Shown here piece by piece: positions 23,100-32,633 of a stretch of 38,873 nt of DNA. A program made the translations under genes and the position numbers. The notes below the pieces were generated by a model. It did not search any database. It saw only the letters and a program-made list of their open reading frames with translations, and had not been told where the DNA came from. The stretch comes from an uncultured Eubacteriales bacterium (GTDB lineage Bacteria > Bacillota > Clostridia > Lachnospirales > Lachnospiraceae), in NCBI GenBank assembly GCA_949299375.1, contig CASGAH010000034.1, positions 1 to 38,873 of the forward strand, given 5' to 3'. Position 1 is the first letter of the stretch. Each line of letters starts with the position of its first letter.

Positions 23100-24758
23100 T
23101 TGAGTAGCAAATTAAAAATAATCCCATTGGGAGGATTGGATCGGATCGGAATGAATATGACTGCCTTTGAGTACGAAGACAGCATTATTGTAGTGGACTG
23201 TGGGCTTTCGTTTCCCACAGAAGATATGCTTGGAATTGATTTGGTCATCCCGGACATTACGTATTTAAAGCAGAATGAAGATAAAGTAAAAGCATTTTTT
23301 ATTACACATGGCCATGAAGATCATATCGGAGCACTCCCGTATGTGCTGAGAGAGATGAATTTGCCGCTGTACGCGACAAAACTGACGCTGGCCATCATTG
23401 AGAGCAAGTTAAAGGAACACAATCTGACAAAGAGCGTCAAGCGCAAAATCATCAAATACGGGCAGTCGGTCAACTTAGGGCCGTTCCGGGTGGAATTTAT
23501 CCGCATCAATCACAGCATTGCGGACGCCGCCTCGCTGGCGATCTTCACACCGGTGGGAACGGTTGTCCACACGGGTGATTTTAAAATTGACTACACGCCT
23601 GTGTTTGGCGACAGTGCGGACTTGCAGCGGCTCGGAGAACTGGGAAAGAAAGGTGTGCTCGCGCTCCTGTGCGACAGCACGAACGCGATCCGGCCGGGAT
23701 TTACAAGCTCAGAGCGCACGGTCGGCAAGACACTCGACCATATTTTTGCGGAACACAAAGACCGGAGAATCATTGTCGCAACCTTTGCCTCGAATGTGGA
23801 CCGGGTTCAGCAAATCATCAATACGGCGCACCGCTACGGAAAGAAAGTTGTGGTGGAGGGGCGCAGTATGGTAAATATCATTTCGATTGCGCAGGAGCTG
23901 GAATATATCAAAATTCCCGAAGGGACGCTGATTGAGACGGAGATGCTGAGAAATTATCCCGAAGAGCAGACGGTCCTGATTACGACGGGAAGCCAGGGGG
24001 AATCGATGGCGGCGCTCTCGCGCATGGCGTCCGGCATTCACCGAAGGGTGAGCATTCAGCCGAGAGACGTAGTCATTCTCAGCTCTACTCCGATTCCCGG
24101 AAATGAAAAGGCAGTGTCCAAAGTCATCAATGAGCTGTCGGCCAAGGGAGCGAAAGTCATCTGCCAGGACACGCATGTGTCCGGCCACGCCTGCCAGGAG
24201 GAGATCAAGCTCATGTATTCTCTTGTGCGGCCGAAATATTCGATTCCGGTTCATGGAGAATACCGGCATCGAATGGCACAGGCGGAGATTGCAGAGTCTC
24301 TTGGCATTCAGAGGGACAACATCCTCATGGTCAATGCCGGGGATGTGCTGGAGCTGGACGGAGAATCCGCCTGCGTGACCGGTCAGGTGACACACGGAGC
24401 GATTCTCGTGGACGGCCTTGGAGTCGGTGATGTTGGAAACATCGTGCTCCGGGATCGCCAAAATCTCTCGCAGGACGGAATTATTATTGTTGTTCTGACA
24501 TTGAACCGAAGAAACAACGAACTGCTTGCAGGACCTGACATTGTGTCCAGAGGATTTGTCTATATCCGCGAAGCGGAGAATCTGATGGAGGAGGCGCATC
24601 AGGTTGTGGAGTCTGCGGTGGAGGGATGCCTGAACCGGAGAATCAGTGACTGGGGAAAGATTAAAAATGTCATTCGGGACAGCCTGGGAGACTATCTGTG
24701 GAAAAAAATGCGCCGAAACCCGATGATTCTCCCGATCATTATGGAAGTGGATGTGTGA
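23100..24758 (+). CDS. rnj: Ribonuclease J
   Basis: This encodes a 552-residue metallo-beta-lactamase/beta-CASP RNase with endo- and 5'-exonuclease activity in mRNA decay and rRNA maturation. The zinc motif H70-G-H72-E-D74-H75 lies in FFITHGHEDHIGALP, followed by GDFKID and a beta-CASP block with GSQGE. IPVHGEYRH provides the motif C region, and a C-terminal domain follows. Length matches RNase J1/J2 (about 555). TTG 23100 is chosen because GGAGG (23090-23094) sits correctly and MSSKLKIIPLGGL is the family start. Placement inside the ireB-to-trmR series differs from Bacillus. Confidence 0.95.
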   Translation: MSSKLKIIPLGGLDRIGMNMTAFEYEDSIIVVDCGLSFPTEDMLGIDLVIPDITYLKQNEDKVKAFFITHGHEDHIGALPYVLREMNLPLYATKLTLAIIESKLKEHNLTKSVKRKIIKYGQSVNLGPFRVEFIRINHSIADAASLAIFTPVGTVVHTGDFKIDYTPVFGDSADLQRLGELGKKGVLALLCDSTNAIRPGFTSSERTVGKTLDHIFAEHKDRRIIVATFASNVDRVQQIINTAHRYGKKVVVEGRSMVNIISIAQELEYIKIPEGTLIETEMLRNYPEEQTVLITTGSQGESMAALSRMASGIHRRVSIQPRDVVILSSTPIPGNEKAVSKVINELSAKGAKVICQDTHVSGHACQEEIKLMYSLVRPKYSIPVHGEYRHRMAQAEIAESLGIQRDNILMVNAGDVLELDGESACVTGQVTHGAILVDGLGVGDVGNIVLRDRQNLSQDGIIIVVLTLNRRNNELLAGPDIVSRGFVYIREAENLMEEAHQVVESAVEGCLNRRISDWGKIKNVIRDSLGDYLWKKMRRNPMILPIIMEVDV

Positions 24759-24764
24759 TGTGAT

Positions 24765-25169
24765 ATGGCAGCGTTGACAAAGAGAGAGTCACAGAAAACA
24801 GCGATTCGTCTGATCTACTGGAGCATCACCATAGGCGTGATCTGTCTGCTCATCGGATGCTGTGTGGGCGCCGCGCGCAAAGCCTACCAGATCGGATACG
24901 CGATTTTCTATGACGCCCCGTACGATGCGGGCAATGAGACGGAGATCGTTGTGACGGTTCCGGAGGGCTGTACGATGCAGATGATGGCAAAAGCGCTGGA
25001 GGAAGAGGCGATCATTGCGGATGACCTTGTCTTTTATCTGCAGGCGAAACTGTATCAGTATGAGCTGATGCCCGGAAAGCATGTAATCCAGGCATCGATG
25101 ACGGGCACGGAGATTTTAAAAGTACTCAGTGAGACGGAGGCTGCGTCGGAGGGGGCGTCAGAAGGATGA
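24765..25169 (+). CDS. Short MltG/YceG-like membrane protein without catalytic domain
   Basis: This encodes a 134-residue protein: one transmembrane segment (about 16-38), then a LysM-like domain (about 55-128) resembling the N-terminal part of MltG, the endolytic transglycosylase that ends glycan strands. The VTVPEGCTMQMMAKALEEEAII and PGKHVIQASMTGTEILKVLSE patterns are characteristic. Full MltG is about 340 residues, and its catalytic YceG domain with the active Glu is entirely absent. The gene ends naturally before trmR with no remnant after it, so it is probably a stable short form. It occupies the place of yrrL (mltG) in the Bacillus order. Confidence 0.8.
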   Translation: MAALTKRESQKTAIRLIYWSITIGVICLLIGCCVGAARKAYQIGYAIFYDAPYDAGNETEIVVTVPEGCTMQMMAKALEEEAIIADDLVFYLQAKLYQYELMPGKHVIQASMTGTEILKVLSETEAASEGASEG

Positions 25170-25209
25170 CGGGGAAGACAGACAGCCGGATCGGCAGAAA
25201 GGAGAATCC

Positions 25210-25875
25210 ATGATTGTAGGGGAACGGCTGACGGCGTATATTCATTCTCTGGAAATGCCGGAGAGTCCGATCTGTGAACAGATTCGCCGGCAGGCCCGAA
25301 AGGAGGATGTGCCGATTCTCCGGATGGAAACGGCAAGTCTGTTAAAAGTGCTCCTGATGATGAGACATCCGCAGGAGATTTTGGAAGTGGGGACCGCGAT
25401 CGGGTATTCCGCAATCGTGATGAGCGAATGGATTCCGGCAAACGCCCGAATTGCAACCATTGAGAGGGATGAGGGGCGCATCGCGTCCGCCAGAGAAAAC
25501 ATCCGGCGCGCCGGGAAGGAAGGCGTCATCACACTCTTGGAGGGCGATGCGCTCGAGGTGATGCGCCAGCTGGAAGGTCCGTATGATTTTATTTTGATGG
25601 ACGCCGCCAAAGGGCAGTACATTCACTTCCTTCCCGAAGTGATGAGGCTTCTTGGCCCAGGCGGCGTTCTTTTGTCAGACAATGTTCTGCAGGACGGGGA
25701 TGTGATCGAGTCGCGCTATGCTGTGACGCGGAGAAACCGCACCATCCACAGCAGGATGAGAGAATACCTGTATGAACTGAAACATCATCCGCAGCTGCAG
25801 ACCGCCATATTGCCGGTGGGAGACGGTGTGGCCGTCAGCATCAGGAAAGACGAGGAGGTTTCTGACGTACGATGA
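25210..25875 (+). CDS. trmR: tRNA 5-hydroxyuridine methyltransferase TrmR-like
   Basis: This encodes a 221-residue class I O-methyltransferase. SAM motif I is ILEVGTAIGYSA (about 60-71), and catalytic metal-binding-type acidic positions lie in LMDAAKGQY and LSDNVL. In Bacillus, TrmR (YrrM) methylates 5-hydroxyuridine at tRNA position 34 to mo5U, using ho5U made by the U32 proteins encoded next door. The same adjacency here supports the assignment over a catechol methyltransferase. AAAGGAG precedes ATG 25210. The stop overlaps the U32 start (ATGA, 25872-25875), showing coupling. Confidence 0.85.
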   Translation: MIVGERLTAYIHSLEMPESPICEQIRRQARKEDVPILRMETASLLKVLLMMRHPQEILEVGTAIGYSAIVMSEWIPANARIATIERDEGRIASARENIRRAGKEGVITLLEGDALEVMRQLEGPYDFILMDAAKGQYIHFLPEVMRLLGPGGVLLSDNVLQDGDVIESRYAVTRRNRTIHSRMREYLYELKHHPQLQTAILPVGDGVAVSIRKDEEVSDVR

Positions 25876-27095
25876 GGAAAACAGAATTGCTGATCCCTGC
25901 AAGCTGTCTGGAAGTGCTGAAAATTGCAGTGATATTTGGCGCGGATGCAGTTTACATCGGCGGGGAGGCCTTTGGCCTTCGGGCAAAGGCGAAAAATTTT
26001 ACGATGGAGGAGATGCGCGAGGGAATCGCCTTTGCGCACGCCCGAAAGAAGAAGGTGTATGTGACGGCCAACATTCTGGCCCACAACAAAGACCTGGAAG
26101 AAGTGAGACAATATTTGGAAGAGCTGAAGGAAATTCATCCGGATGCTCTTATTATTTCCGACCCGGGCGTATTTGAGATTGCCCGGGAAGTTCTCCCTGA
26201 GGTGGACATCCACATCAGCACGCAGGCAAACAACACCAATTACGGGACATATCGTTTTTGGCAGCGGATGGGGGCAAAGCGGGTCGTGTCGGCCAGAGAG
26301 CTTTCCCTGAAAGAAATCCGGGAAATCCGGGAGCGGATTCCGCCGGAGATGGAGATTGAAAGTTTCGTCCACGGAGCCATGTGCATTTCCTATTCCGGGC
26401 GGTGTCTGCTGAGCAGTTTTCTGGCCGGAAGGGATGCCAACCAGGGAGCCTGCACGCATCCGTGCCGCTGGAAGTATTCGATTGTCGAGGAGACGCGGCC
26501 GGGAGAATATATGCCTGTGTATGAGAACGAGCGCGGCACATATCTCTTCAACTCGAAGGATCTGTGTATGATTGAACACATTCCGGAGCTCCTGGAGGCA
26601 GGCATTGACAGCCTGAAAGTCGAGGGACGAATGAAAACCGCTCTGTATGTCGCGGTTGTGGCGCGGACATACCGGAAAGCGCTGGATGACTATGCGCACG
26701 ATCCGGCATTGTACGAGGCGAATTTGCCGTGGTATCGGGAGGAGATCGCAAAGTGTACGTACCGCGAATTTACGACAGGATTCTATTTCGGAAAGCCGAA
26801 TGAGCAGGCACAGATTTATGACAGCAATACGTACTCGAAGAATTATACGTATCTGGGCATCGTGGGAGAGAAAACCGACTGGGGATACCGACTGGAGCAG
26901 AGAAACAAATTTTCTGTGGGAGAAGAGATTGAGGTGATGAAGCCGGACGGGAGAAACCTCTCGGCAGTGGTACGGTCTATTTTGGATCAGGACAAAATTG
27001 CGATGGACAGCGCACCTCATCCGAAGCAGCTTTTGTATATCGATGTAGGGCTGCCGTTGGATCCGTATGACATTTTGAGAAGAAGGGATGGGTGA
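25872..27095 (+). CDS. Peptidase U32-family protein, probable tRNA hydroxylation protein TrhP
   Basis: This encodes a 407-residue member of the U32 family. These were named as collagenases, but the RNA-modifying members (TrhP, RlhA) hydroxylate nucleosides using prephenate and an Fe-S cluster. Visible are the LLIPASCLEVLKIAV and GADAVYIGGEAFGLRAKAKNF opening and a Cys cluster (CISYSGRCLLSS, ACTHPCRWKY) that would hold the cluster. The DLCMIEHIPELLEAGIDSLKVEGRMK core and a C-terminal beta domain follow. Bacillus has two such genes (yrrN, yrrO) after yrrM; here a single one overlaps trmR. Together they would make mo5U34 in tRNA. Confidence 0.88.
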   Translation: MRKTELLIPASCLEVLKIAVIFGADAVYIGGEAFGLRAKAKNFTMEEMREGIAFAHARKKKVYVTANILAHNKDLEEVRQYLEELKEIHPDALIISDPGVFEIAREVLPEVDIHISTQANNTNYGTYRFWQRMGAKRVVSARELSLKEIREIRERIPPEMEIESFVHGAMCISYSGRCLLSSFLAGRDANQGACTHPCRWKYSIVEETRPGEYMPVYENERGTYLFNSKDLCMIEHIPELLEAGIDSLKVEGRMKTALYVAVVARTYRKALDDYAHDPALYEANLPWYREEIAKCTYREFTTGFYFGKPNEQAQIYDSNTYSKNYTYLGIVGEKTDWGYRLEQRNKFSVGEEIEVMKPDGRNLSAVVRSILDQDKIAMDSAPHPKQLLYIDVGLPLDPYDILRRRDG

Positions 27096-27096
27096 C

Positions 27097-27852
27097 ATGC
27101 GGATTGCATCCGGAGCGGCGGCGGGGGCATGCCTTTTGTACGGCCTGATTCTTGTTTTTTACTCCGGAATCCACACAACCTTTTTGGCGTTTTGGTTTTT
27201 GGCGGCCGCGGTGCTTGGAAGTGTGTGCGGGCTGCTCTGCCTGAAACGAAAAAAAGACAATTTTGTGCGGGTTCCGCTGTGGGTGAAAGTCCCCGTTCTG
27301 ACGATCGCGGCATTTGGCCTGACGGTCTTTGTTGTGTCGGAGATGCTGATTTTGGTCAGCATGGTCAAAAGTGCTCCCAAATCGCTGGATTACCTGATTG
27401 TGCTTGGAATCCATGAGGATGGGATGTATCAGAAAGAGGAACTTCTGCAAAAGAGGCTGGACAGCGTGCTCTCGTATCTGAACGAGAATGAATCGACAAT
27501 GGTAATCGTATCGGGAGGAAGCGGACAGGGAAGTGACATTCCGCAGGCAAAAACGATGTATGATTTCCTCGTCCTCCAGGGAATCAGCAGCGGCCGTATT
27601 ATCATGGAGAAACGGTCGGAGAATACAACGCAAAACATTTATTACAGTCGTCTCCTGATAGAAAAGGAGAACGCCTCTGTCGGAATTGTGACGAGCAGTT
27701 ATCATGTATACCGCGCGGTTGGAATTGCCCGCAAGGCGGGGATCTCCCTCGTCTACGGGATCGGCGCGCCGGTTGATGCCATTCTCCTGCCGAACTTTAT
27801 GGTGCGGGAATGCGCTGTCATTTTTCTGGAAAAGCTAAGAGGAAACCTGTAA
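27097..27852 (+). CDS. YdcF/SanA-like (DUF218) membrane protein
   Basis: This encodes a 251-residue protein with about three N-terminal membrane helices (about 5-25, 28-48, 65-92) and a DUF218 alpha/beta domain facing outward. Family motifs are DYLIVLG (about 107-113), VIVSGGSGQGSDIPQA, MEKRSENTTQN and IVTSSYHVYRA. DUF218 proteins are linked to envelope barrier function and some bind SAM; the reaction is not known. ATG 27097 starts one base after the U32 stop, with AAGGG upstream. ATG 27088 would overlap and leaves no spacing for a ribosome binding site. Confidence 0.82.
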   Translation: MRIASGAAAGACLLYGLILVFYSGIHTTFLAFWFLAAAVLGSVCGLLCLKRKKDNFVRVPLWVKVPVLTIAAFGLTVFVVSEMLILVSMVKSAPKSLDYLIVLGIHEDGMYQKEELLQKRLDSVLSYLNENESTMVIVSGGSGQGSDIPQAKTMYDFLVLQGISSGRIIMEKRSENTTQNIYYSRLLIEKENASVGIVTSSYHVYRAVGIARKAGISLVYGIGAPVDAILLPNFMVRECAVIFLEKLRGNL

Positions 27853-27892
27853 GATGCAGCTGCAGAAATAAAGGAAGGAAACAAAGAGACAT

Positions 27893-30814
27893 ATGAAGAT
27901 GGAACAGATCGCCGGATATGAATTGATCCGGGAAGAGAAGGTAAAGGAACTGGATTCAAACGCATGGCTACTGCGCCACAAAAAAACAGGCGCCAGAGTG
28001 TTTCTTCTGGAAAATGAAGATCCGAATAAAGTGTTTAACATTGCTTTTCGAACACTGCCGAAAAACCATACCGGAGTTGCGCATATTCTGGAGCATTCGG
28101 TCTTGTGCGGTTCGGAAAAATATCCCGCAAAAGATCCGTTCATTGAACTGGCAAAGGGGTCGCTGAATACTTTTTTAAATGCCATGACGTACCCGGACAA
28201 GACGATGTATCCGGTGGCAAGCTGCAATGACCAGGATTTTAAAAATCTGACGTCCGTTTATCTGGATGCGGTATTTTGTCCGAACATTTACCGGAATGAG
28301 AAGATCTTCCGCCAGGAAGGATGGCATTATGAGATGGAATCGCTGGACGGTCCAATCACATACAACGGCGTCGTGTACAATGAGATGAAGGGAGCGCTGT
28401 CCTCCCCGGAGAGCATTCTGTCCTCCTATATTTACCGTGCCCTGTTCCCGCACACGATTTATGCCAATGCGTCCGGCGGAGACCCGGAGTTTATCCCCGA
28501 TTTGTCCTATGAGGAATTCCTCGAATTTCATCGAACATACTATCATCCGTCCAACTGCTTTTTGTACCTGTACGGAGATATGGATATGGCAGAATATCTA
28601 AATTGGATCGATGAACAGTATTTAAGCCGCTATGAGAAAATCTCCATTGACGAAACGATTGAGATGGAGCCGCCATTTGCCGGCTGGGCGGACGAGTCGG
28701 TTGTCTACGGAATTTCCGAGGAGGAGGAAGAGAACAACCATACGTTCCTGTCCTGGAATGTGGCGACGGGTTCCATTCTGGATCCCAGGAAATACTGGGC
28801 ATTTCAGATTTTGGAGTATGTCCTGCTGAGCGCTCCCGGCGCGCTGCTGAAACAGGCGCTTCTGGACGCAGGCATCGGGGAGGACATTCTGGGCGGATAT
28901 GACAACGGAACGCTGCAGACAAGTTTTTCGGTTGTGGCAAAGGGTGCCAACCCGGAGCAGAAGGAAGCGTTTGCAGCGATCATTGAGGAGACGCTGCGGA
29001 CGCTGGCAAAAGAGGGGATCCATCGCAAGTCCCTTTTGGCAGGAATCAACAGCTATGAATTCAAATGCCGGGAAGGGGATTTTGGAAGATGGCCCAAGGG
29101 ACTGATGTACAGCCTGCAAAGCTTTGACAGCTGGCTCTACCAGGAAGATGATCCGCTGATGCATCTGTGCTATGAAAAGACGTTTGATTTCCTGCGCAAA
29201 GCGGTGGAAGAGGGATATTATGAGGAACTGATCCGCACAGATCTTTTGGACAATCCGCACGGCGCACTTGTCTCTCTTGTTCCGAAAAAGGGATATCTCG
29301 CGCAGAAAGAGGCGCAGACCGTCGCAAAGCTGGCGGATTATAAGGCGTCGCTGTCCGCAGAACAGCAGCGTCAGATTATCGAGGAGACGAAAGCGCTGAA
29401 GGCTTACCAGGAAGCACCTTCTTCCAGAGAAGATCTGGAGAAAATTCCGATGCTCAGTGTAAAAGACATTCCAAAGGATGTGTGTCCTGCTGACGGTGAG
29501 AAGATCACCTTAGAAGGGCAGACGGCTCTGCTGACCAAGGCATCCACAAATGGAATCGGATATTTGAATCTCATATTCCAGGCGGACGCCGTCTCACTGG
29601 AGGAAGTTCCGTATGTCTCTCTTTTGCGCAGTTTTCTCTCCTCTGTGAACACAAAACAGCACACGTACCAGGATTTGTCCGACGAGATTAACATACACTG
29701 CGGCGGTCTGGAATTTGACTTGAGCGTTTATACCGATCCGGGAACGGCGGACAATCCAAGACTCTATATGAATGTCCGCTCCAAAATGCTGTACGATCAG
29801 ATGGAATGGGTGCTGAATCTGATGCAGGAAATTCTGTTCTCCTCGGAGTTCAGAGGAAGCGCCAAGCGAATTCGGGAGATGATTGCGGAATCCCGCTCCC
29901 GCGCGCAGATGCGGCTGATGAACAGCGGACATTCTGCCGCCATCGGTCGGGCAGAGTCATATTTCTCGGAGAGTGCTTATCTAGAAGAGCAGATCAGCGG
30001 TTTTGACTTCTACGATTTTCTGGATCAGCTGTATCAGAATTTTGAGGAGCGAAAAGAAGATCTGTTTGAGAAGCTGGAGCAGATGATCGGGAAAATATTT
30101 GTGAAAGAAAATCTTATGATCGGATTCACCTCGGAATCAGAGGGACAGGCCATCTTTAAACCGTTGGCGCAGAAGTTCATTCAGGCACTCCCGTCCGGCA
30201 TGCAGACGCCCGCGGTGCGCGTATATCCGCTTTGCAGAAAAAATGAGGGAATTAAGACATCCTCGCAAGTTCAGTATGTCGCCCGCTGCGGTGATTTTGG
30301 AAAGGCTGGGTACTCATTCCACGGCGCGATGAGAGTGCTGAGAACGATTATGGACTATGAATATATGTGGATCCAGATCCGGGTCAAGGGCGGCGCCTAC
30401 GGGTGCATGAGCGGCGCCTACCGAAACGGGGAGATGTATTTTGTCTCCTACCGGGATCCCAATCTGGCGCGTACCCTTGAAGTGTATGAGAAAATTCCGG
30501 AGTATCTGCGCAGCTTTTCTGTGGAGGCGCGGGATATGGAAAAATATATCATCGGAACGGTCAGCGACATTGACATTCCGATGACGCCAAGACAGAGGGG
30601 AGAGCGGAATATAAGCCTCTTTTTGGGACGGGTTACGAATGAGATGATTCAGCGGGAGCGGGATCAGATGCTTTCCTGCACGCAGGAGGACATTCGCGCC
30701 CTGGCAGACGTCGTAGAAGCGATTCTTCGCCAGGATTATCTGTGTGTAGTTGGAAACGAGGACAGAATTGAAGCGGACAGTGCGCTGTTTTTGGAGACAA
30801 GACAGCTGTTTTAG
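27893..30814 (+). CDS. M16C-family zinc metalloprotease (PreP/Cym1-like)
   Basis: This encodes a 973-residue cytosolic protease of two fused M16 halves forming a peptide-digesting chamber. The inverted zinc motif H64-I-L-E67-H68 lies in GVAHILEHSVLCG, with the NAMTYPDKTMYPVAS substrate region typical of PreP. A VYNEMKGALSSP helix carries the distal zinc-ligand Glu. The second half has the R-x-K-G-G-A-Y-G motif around nt 30380-30410. Length matches the family (about 970). AAGGAAGG precedes ATG 27893. There is no signal peptide. It ends 12 nt before era. Confidence 0.94.
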   Translation: MKMEQIAGYELIREEKVKELDSNAWLLRHKKTGARVFLLENEDPNKVFNIAFRTLPKNHTGVAHILEHSVLCGSEKYPAKDPFIELAKGSLNTFLNAMTYPDKTMYPVASCNDQDFKNLTSVYLDAVFCPNIYRNEKIFRQEGWHYEMESLDGPITYNGVVYNEMKGALSSPESILSSYIYRALFPHTIYANASGGDPEFIPDLSYEEFLEFHRTYYHPSNCFLYLYGDMDMAEYLNWIDEQYLSRYEKISIDETIEMEPPFAGWADESVVYGISEEEEENNHTFLSWNVATGSILDPRKYWAFQILEYVLLSAPGALLKQALLDAGIGEDILGGYDNGTLQTSFSVVAKGANPEQKEAFAAIIEETLRTLAKEGIHRKSLLAGINSYEFKCREGDFGRWPKGLMYSLQSFDSWLYQEDDPLMHLCYEKTFDFLRKAVEEGYYEELIRTDLLDNPHGALVSLVPKKGYLAQKEAQTVAKLADYKASLSAEQQRQIIEETKALKAYQEAPSSREDLEKIPMLSVKDIPKDVCPADGEKITLEGQTALLTKASTNGIGYLNLIFQADAVSLEEVPYVSLLRSFLSSVNTKQHTYQDLSDEINIHCGGLEFDLSVYTDPGTADNPRLYMNVRSKMLYDQMEWVLNLMQEILFSSEFRGSAKRIREMIAESRSRAQMRLMNSGHSAAIGRAESYFSESAYLEEQISGFDFYDFLDQLYQNFEERKEDLFEKLEQMIGKIFVKENLMIGFTSESEGQAIFKPLAQKFIQALPSGMQTPAVRVYPLCRKNEGIKTSSQVQYVARCGDFGKAGYSFHGAMRVLRTIMDYEYMWIQIRVKGGAYGCMSGAYRNGEMYFVSYRDPNLARTLEVYEKIPEYLRSFSVEARDMEKYIIGTVSDIDIPMTPRQRGERNISLFLGRVTNEMIQRERDQMLSCTQEDIRALADVVEAILRQDYLCVVGNEDRIEADSALFLETRQLF

Positions 30815-30826
30815 AGGTTTGTTTTT

Positions 30827-31735
30827 ATGGAAAAGAAGACAAAATCAGGATTTGCGGCATTGGTGGGAAGACCCAACGTAGGGAAATCGACATTGATGAA
30901 CCATCTGATCGGGCAGAAAATTGCCATCACATCAGCCAAGCCGCAGACAACGCGAAATCGCATTCAGACCGTATATACGGATGAGCGGGGACAGATCATT
31001 TTTCTGGATACGCCGGGCGTCCATAAAGCAAAAAATAAGCTCGGGGAATATATGACGTCGGTGATTGATCAGACGCTTGGGGAAGTGGATGTCATCTTGT
31101 GGCTTGTGGACTGCTCCGAGCGCATCGGGGCGCAGGATCGGGAAATTGCACAGCGCCTCTCCAAGGGCAAGACGCCGGTTATTCTTGTGCTCAATAAGAT
31201 CGACACGATTCCAAGGCAGGAGGTGCGTCAGGCGATGGAGACGTTTTCCAGCCTGTGCCGCTTTGCGGAAGTGGTGCCGACGTCCGCCCTCAAAGACCAG
31301 AACATTGGCACATTGCTGGATGCAATTTATGCCCATCTTCCGGAGGGACCGCTGTATTATGAGGAAGATACGGTGACGGACCAGACAATGCGGCAGATTG
31401 TGGAGGAAATCGTCCGCGAGAAGGCGCTGCGCCTGCTGCAGGATGAAGTGCCCCACGGCATTGCGGTTGTCGTCGAGAAAATGAGAGAGCGCGACAACGG
31501 CATAATGGACATTGAGGCCTCCATCATTTGTGAGCGGGAATCCCACAAGGGGATTGTCATCGGAAAAGGCGGGGAGATGCTCAAAAAGATCGGGACGCAG
31601 GCGAGACTGGATGCGGAGGCCATGATTGAGACAAAGGTAAACCTAAAGCTTTGGGTCAAAGTGCGCAAAGACTGGAGGGACAACAGCCTTTTTGTCAAAG
31701 CCTACGGATATGACAAGGGAAAATGGAAAGAATAA
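30827..31735 (+). CDS. era: GTPase Era
   Basis: This encodes a 302-residue ribosome-assembly GTPase binding the 3' end of 16S rRNA. G1 is G14-R-P-N-V-G-K-S21, with switch I QTTRNRIQ, G3 DTPG, G4 NKID, and G5-type TSALK. The C-terminal KH domain has IVIGKGGEMLKKIG (about 243-256). Length is normal. The ribosome binding site is weak (AGAGG, spaced by a T-rich stretch), and the 12-nt gap to the protease gene suggests reinitiation. Followed by recO, a pairing common in firmicutes. Confidence 0.98.
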   Translation: MEKKTKSGFAALVGRPNVGKSTLMNHLIGQKIAITSAKPQTTRNRIQTVYTDERGQIIFLDTPGVHKAKNKLGEYMTSVIDQTLGEVDVILWLVDCSERIGAQDREIAQRLSKGKTPVILVLNKIDTIPRQEVRQAMETFSSLCRFAEVVPTSALKDQNIGTLLDAIYAHLPEGPLYYEEDTVTDQTMRQIVEEIVREKALRLLQDEVPHGIAVVVEKMRERDNGIMDIEASIICERESHKGIVIGKGGEMLKKIGTQARLDAEAMIETKVNLKLWVKVRKDWRDNSLFVKAYGYDKGKWKE

Positions 31736-31803
31736 GGCAGAGTATGTGCGAAGGAGTATGTGCGGGGCGACAAGACGTGTGAGGACCGCACAAGAAGAGG
31801 GTC

Positions 31804-32589
31804 ATGAAGAAAGAGACGGCACAGGTGATGGGGCTCGTATTGTCGGCCATGCCCATCGGGGAATATGACAGAAGAATTCTTTTGCTGACCCGGGAGCGGG
31901 GGAAAATCAGCGCGTTTGCCAGAGGCGCCAGAAAGCAGGGGAGTCCTCTTATGGCGTGCAGCCGCCCATGCACGTTTGCGCGTTTTGCGCTCTCTGTGAG
32001 GAGAGATTCCTACGCGGTGCAGTGGGCGGAGCCGATTCGCTTCTTTGAGGAATTGAGTCTCGACATGGAGACCGTCGCCTATGCCTGCTATTTTATGGAG
32101 TTTGCGGAATACTATACGAGAGAAAATATGGAAAGCACAGCGCTTTTAAATCTCCTGTTTCTCTCGTTTCAGGCGCTCCTTCGGGAGTCCATTCCGAATC
32201 GCCTTGTGCAAAGAATCTATGAGCTGCGCATTATGGCCATCAACGGGGAATCTCCCCACATTTCCTGCTGTACCGGATGCGCAAAACCAATCGATGCGGG
32301 GTTTTACAGCTTTCGCCAGAGCAGCCTTTTCTGCGAAGACTGCCGCACGCGAATCTCCGATCCAGTGTGGATCAGCGAGCCGACCCTCTACGCCCTAAAG
32401 TATATCACAACGGCTCCCCTGGAGAAGCTGTTCACGTTTCGGCTGAAAGAAGACGTCTATCGGAGCGTGGAATCGGTGATTGAACAGCACAAGCGCCGCT
32501 GCATTGACCGGAAATTCCATTCTCTGGAAATTCTGGCGGCAGGGGAATATCTTGAAAAAAGACTTGAAAAACAGGTGAAAAAAGGGTAA
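31804..32589 (+). CDS. recO: DNA repair protein RecO
   Basis: This encodes a 261-residue recombination mediator that helps load RecA with RecR. An N-terminal OB-fold (about 1-80; GLVLSAMPIGEYDRRILLLTRERGKISAFARGA) is followed by a helical domain and a zinc finger (CCTGCAKP ... FCEDC, about 156-180). The protein has normal length with all four zinc cysteines. AAGAGGG precedes ATG 31804. Era-recO order is conserved. Confidence 0.95.
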   Translation: MKKETAQVMGLVLSAMPIGEYDRRILLLTRERGKISAFARGARKQGSPLMACSRPCTFARFALSVRRDSYAVQWAEPIRFFEELSLDMETVAYACYFMEFAEYYTRENMESTALLNLLFLSFQALLRESIPNRLVQRIYELRIMAINGESPHISCCTGCAKPIDAGFYSFRQSSLFCEDCRTRISDPVWISEPTLYALKYITTAPLEKLFTFRLKEDVYRSVESVIEQHKRRCIDRKFHSLEILAAGEYLEKRLEKQVKKG

Positions 32590-32633
32590 GATGATAGAGT
32601 CATTGCGATAGAAAACGGATAGGAGGAAAAAGA

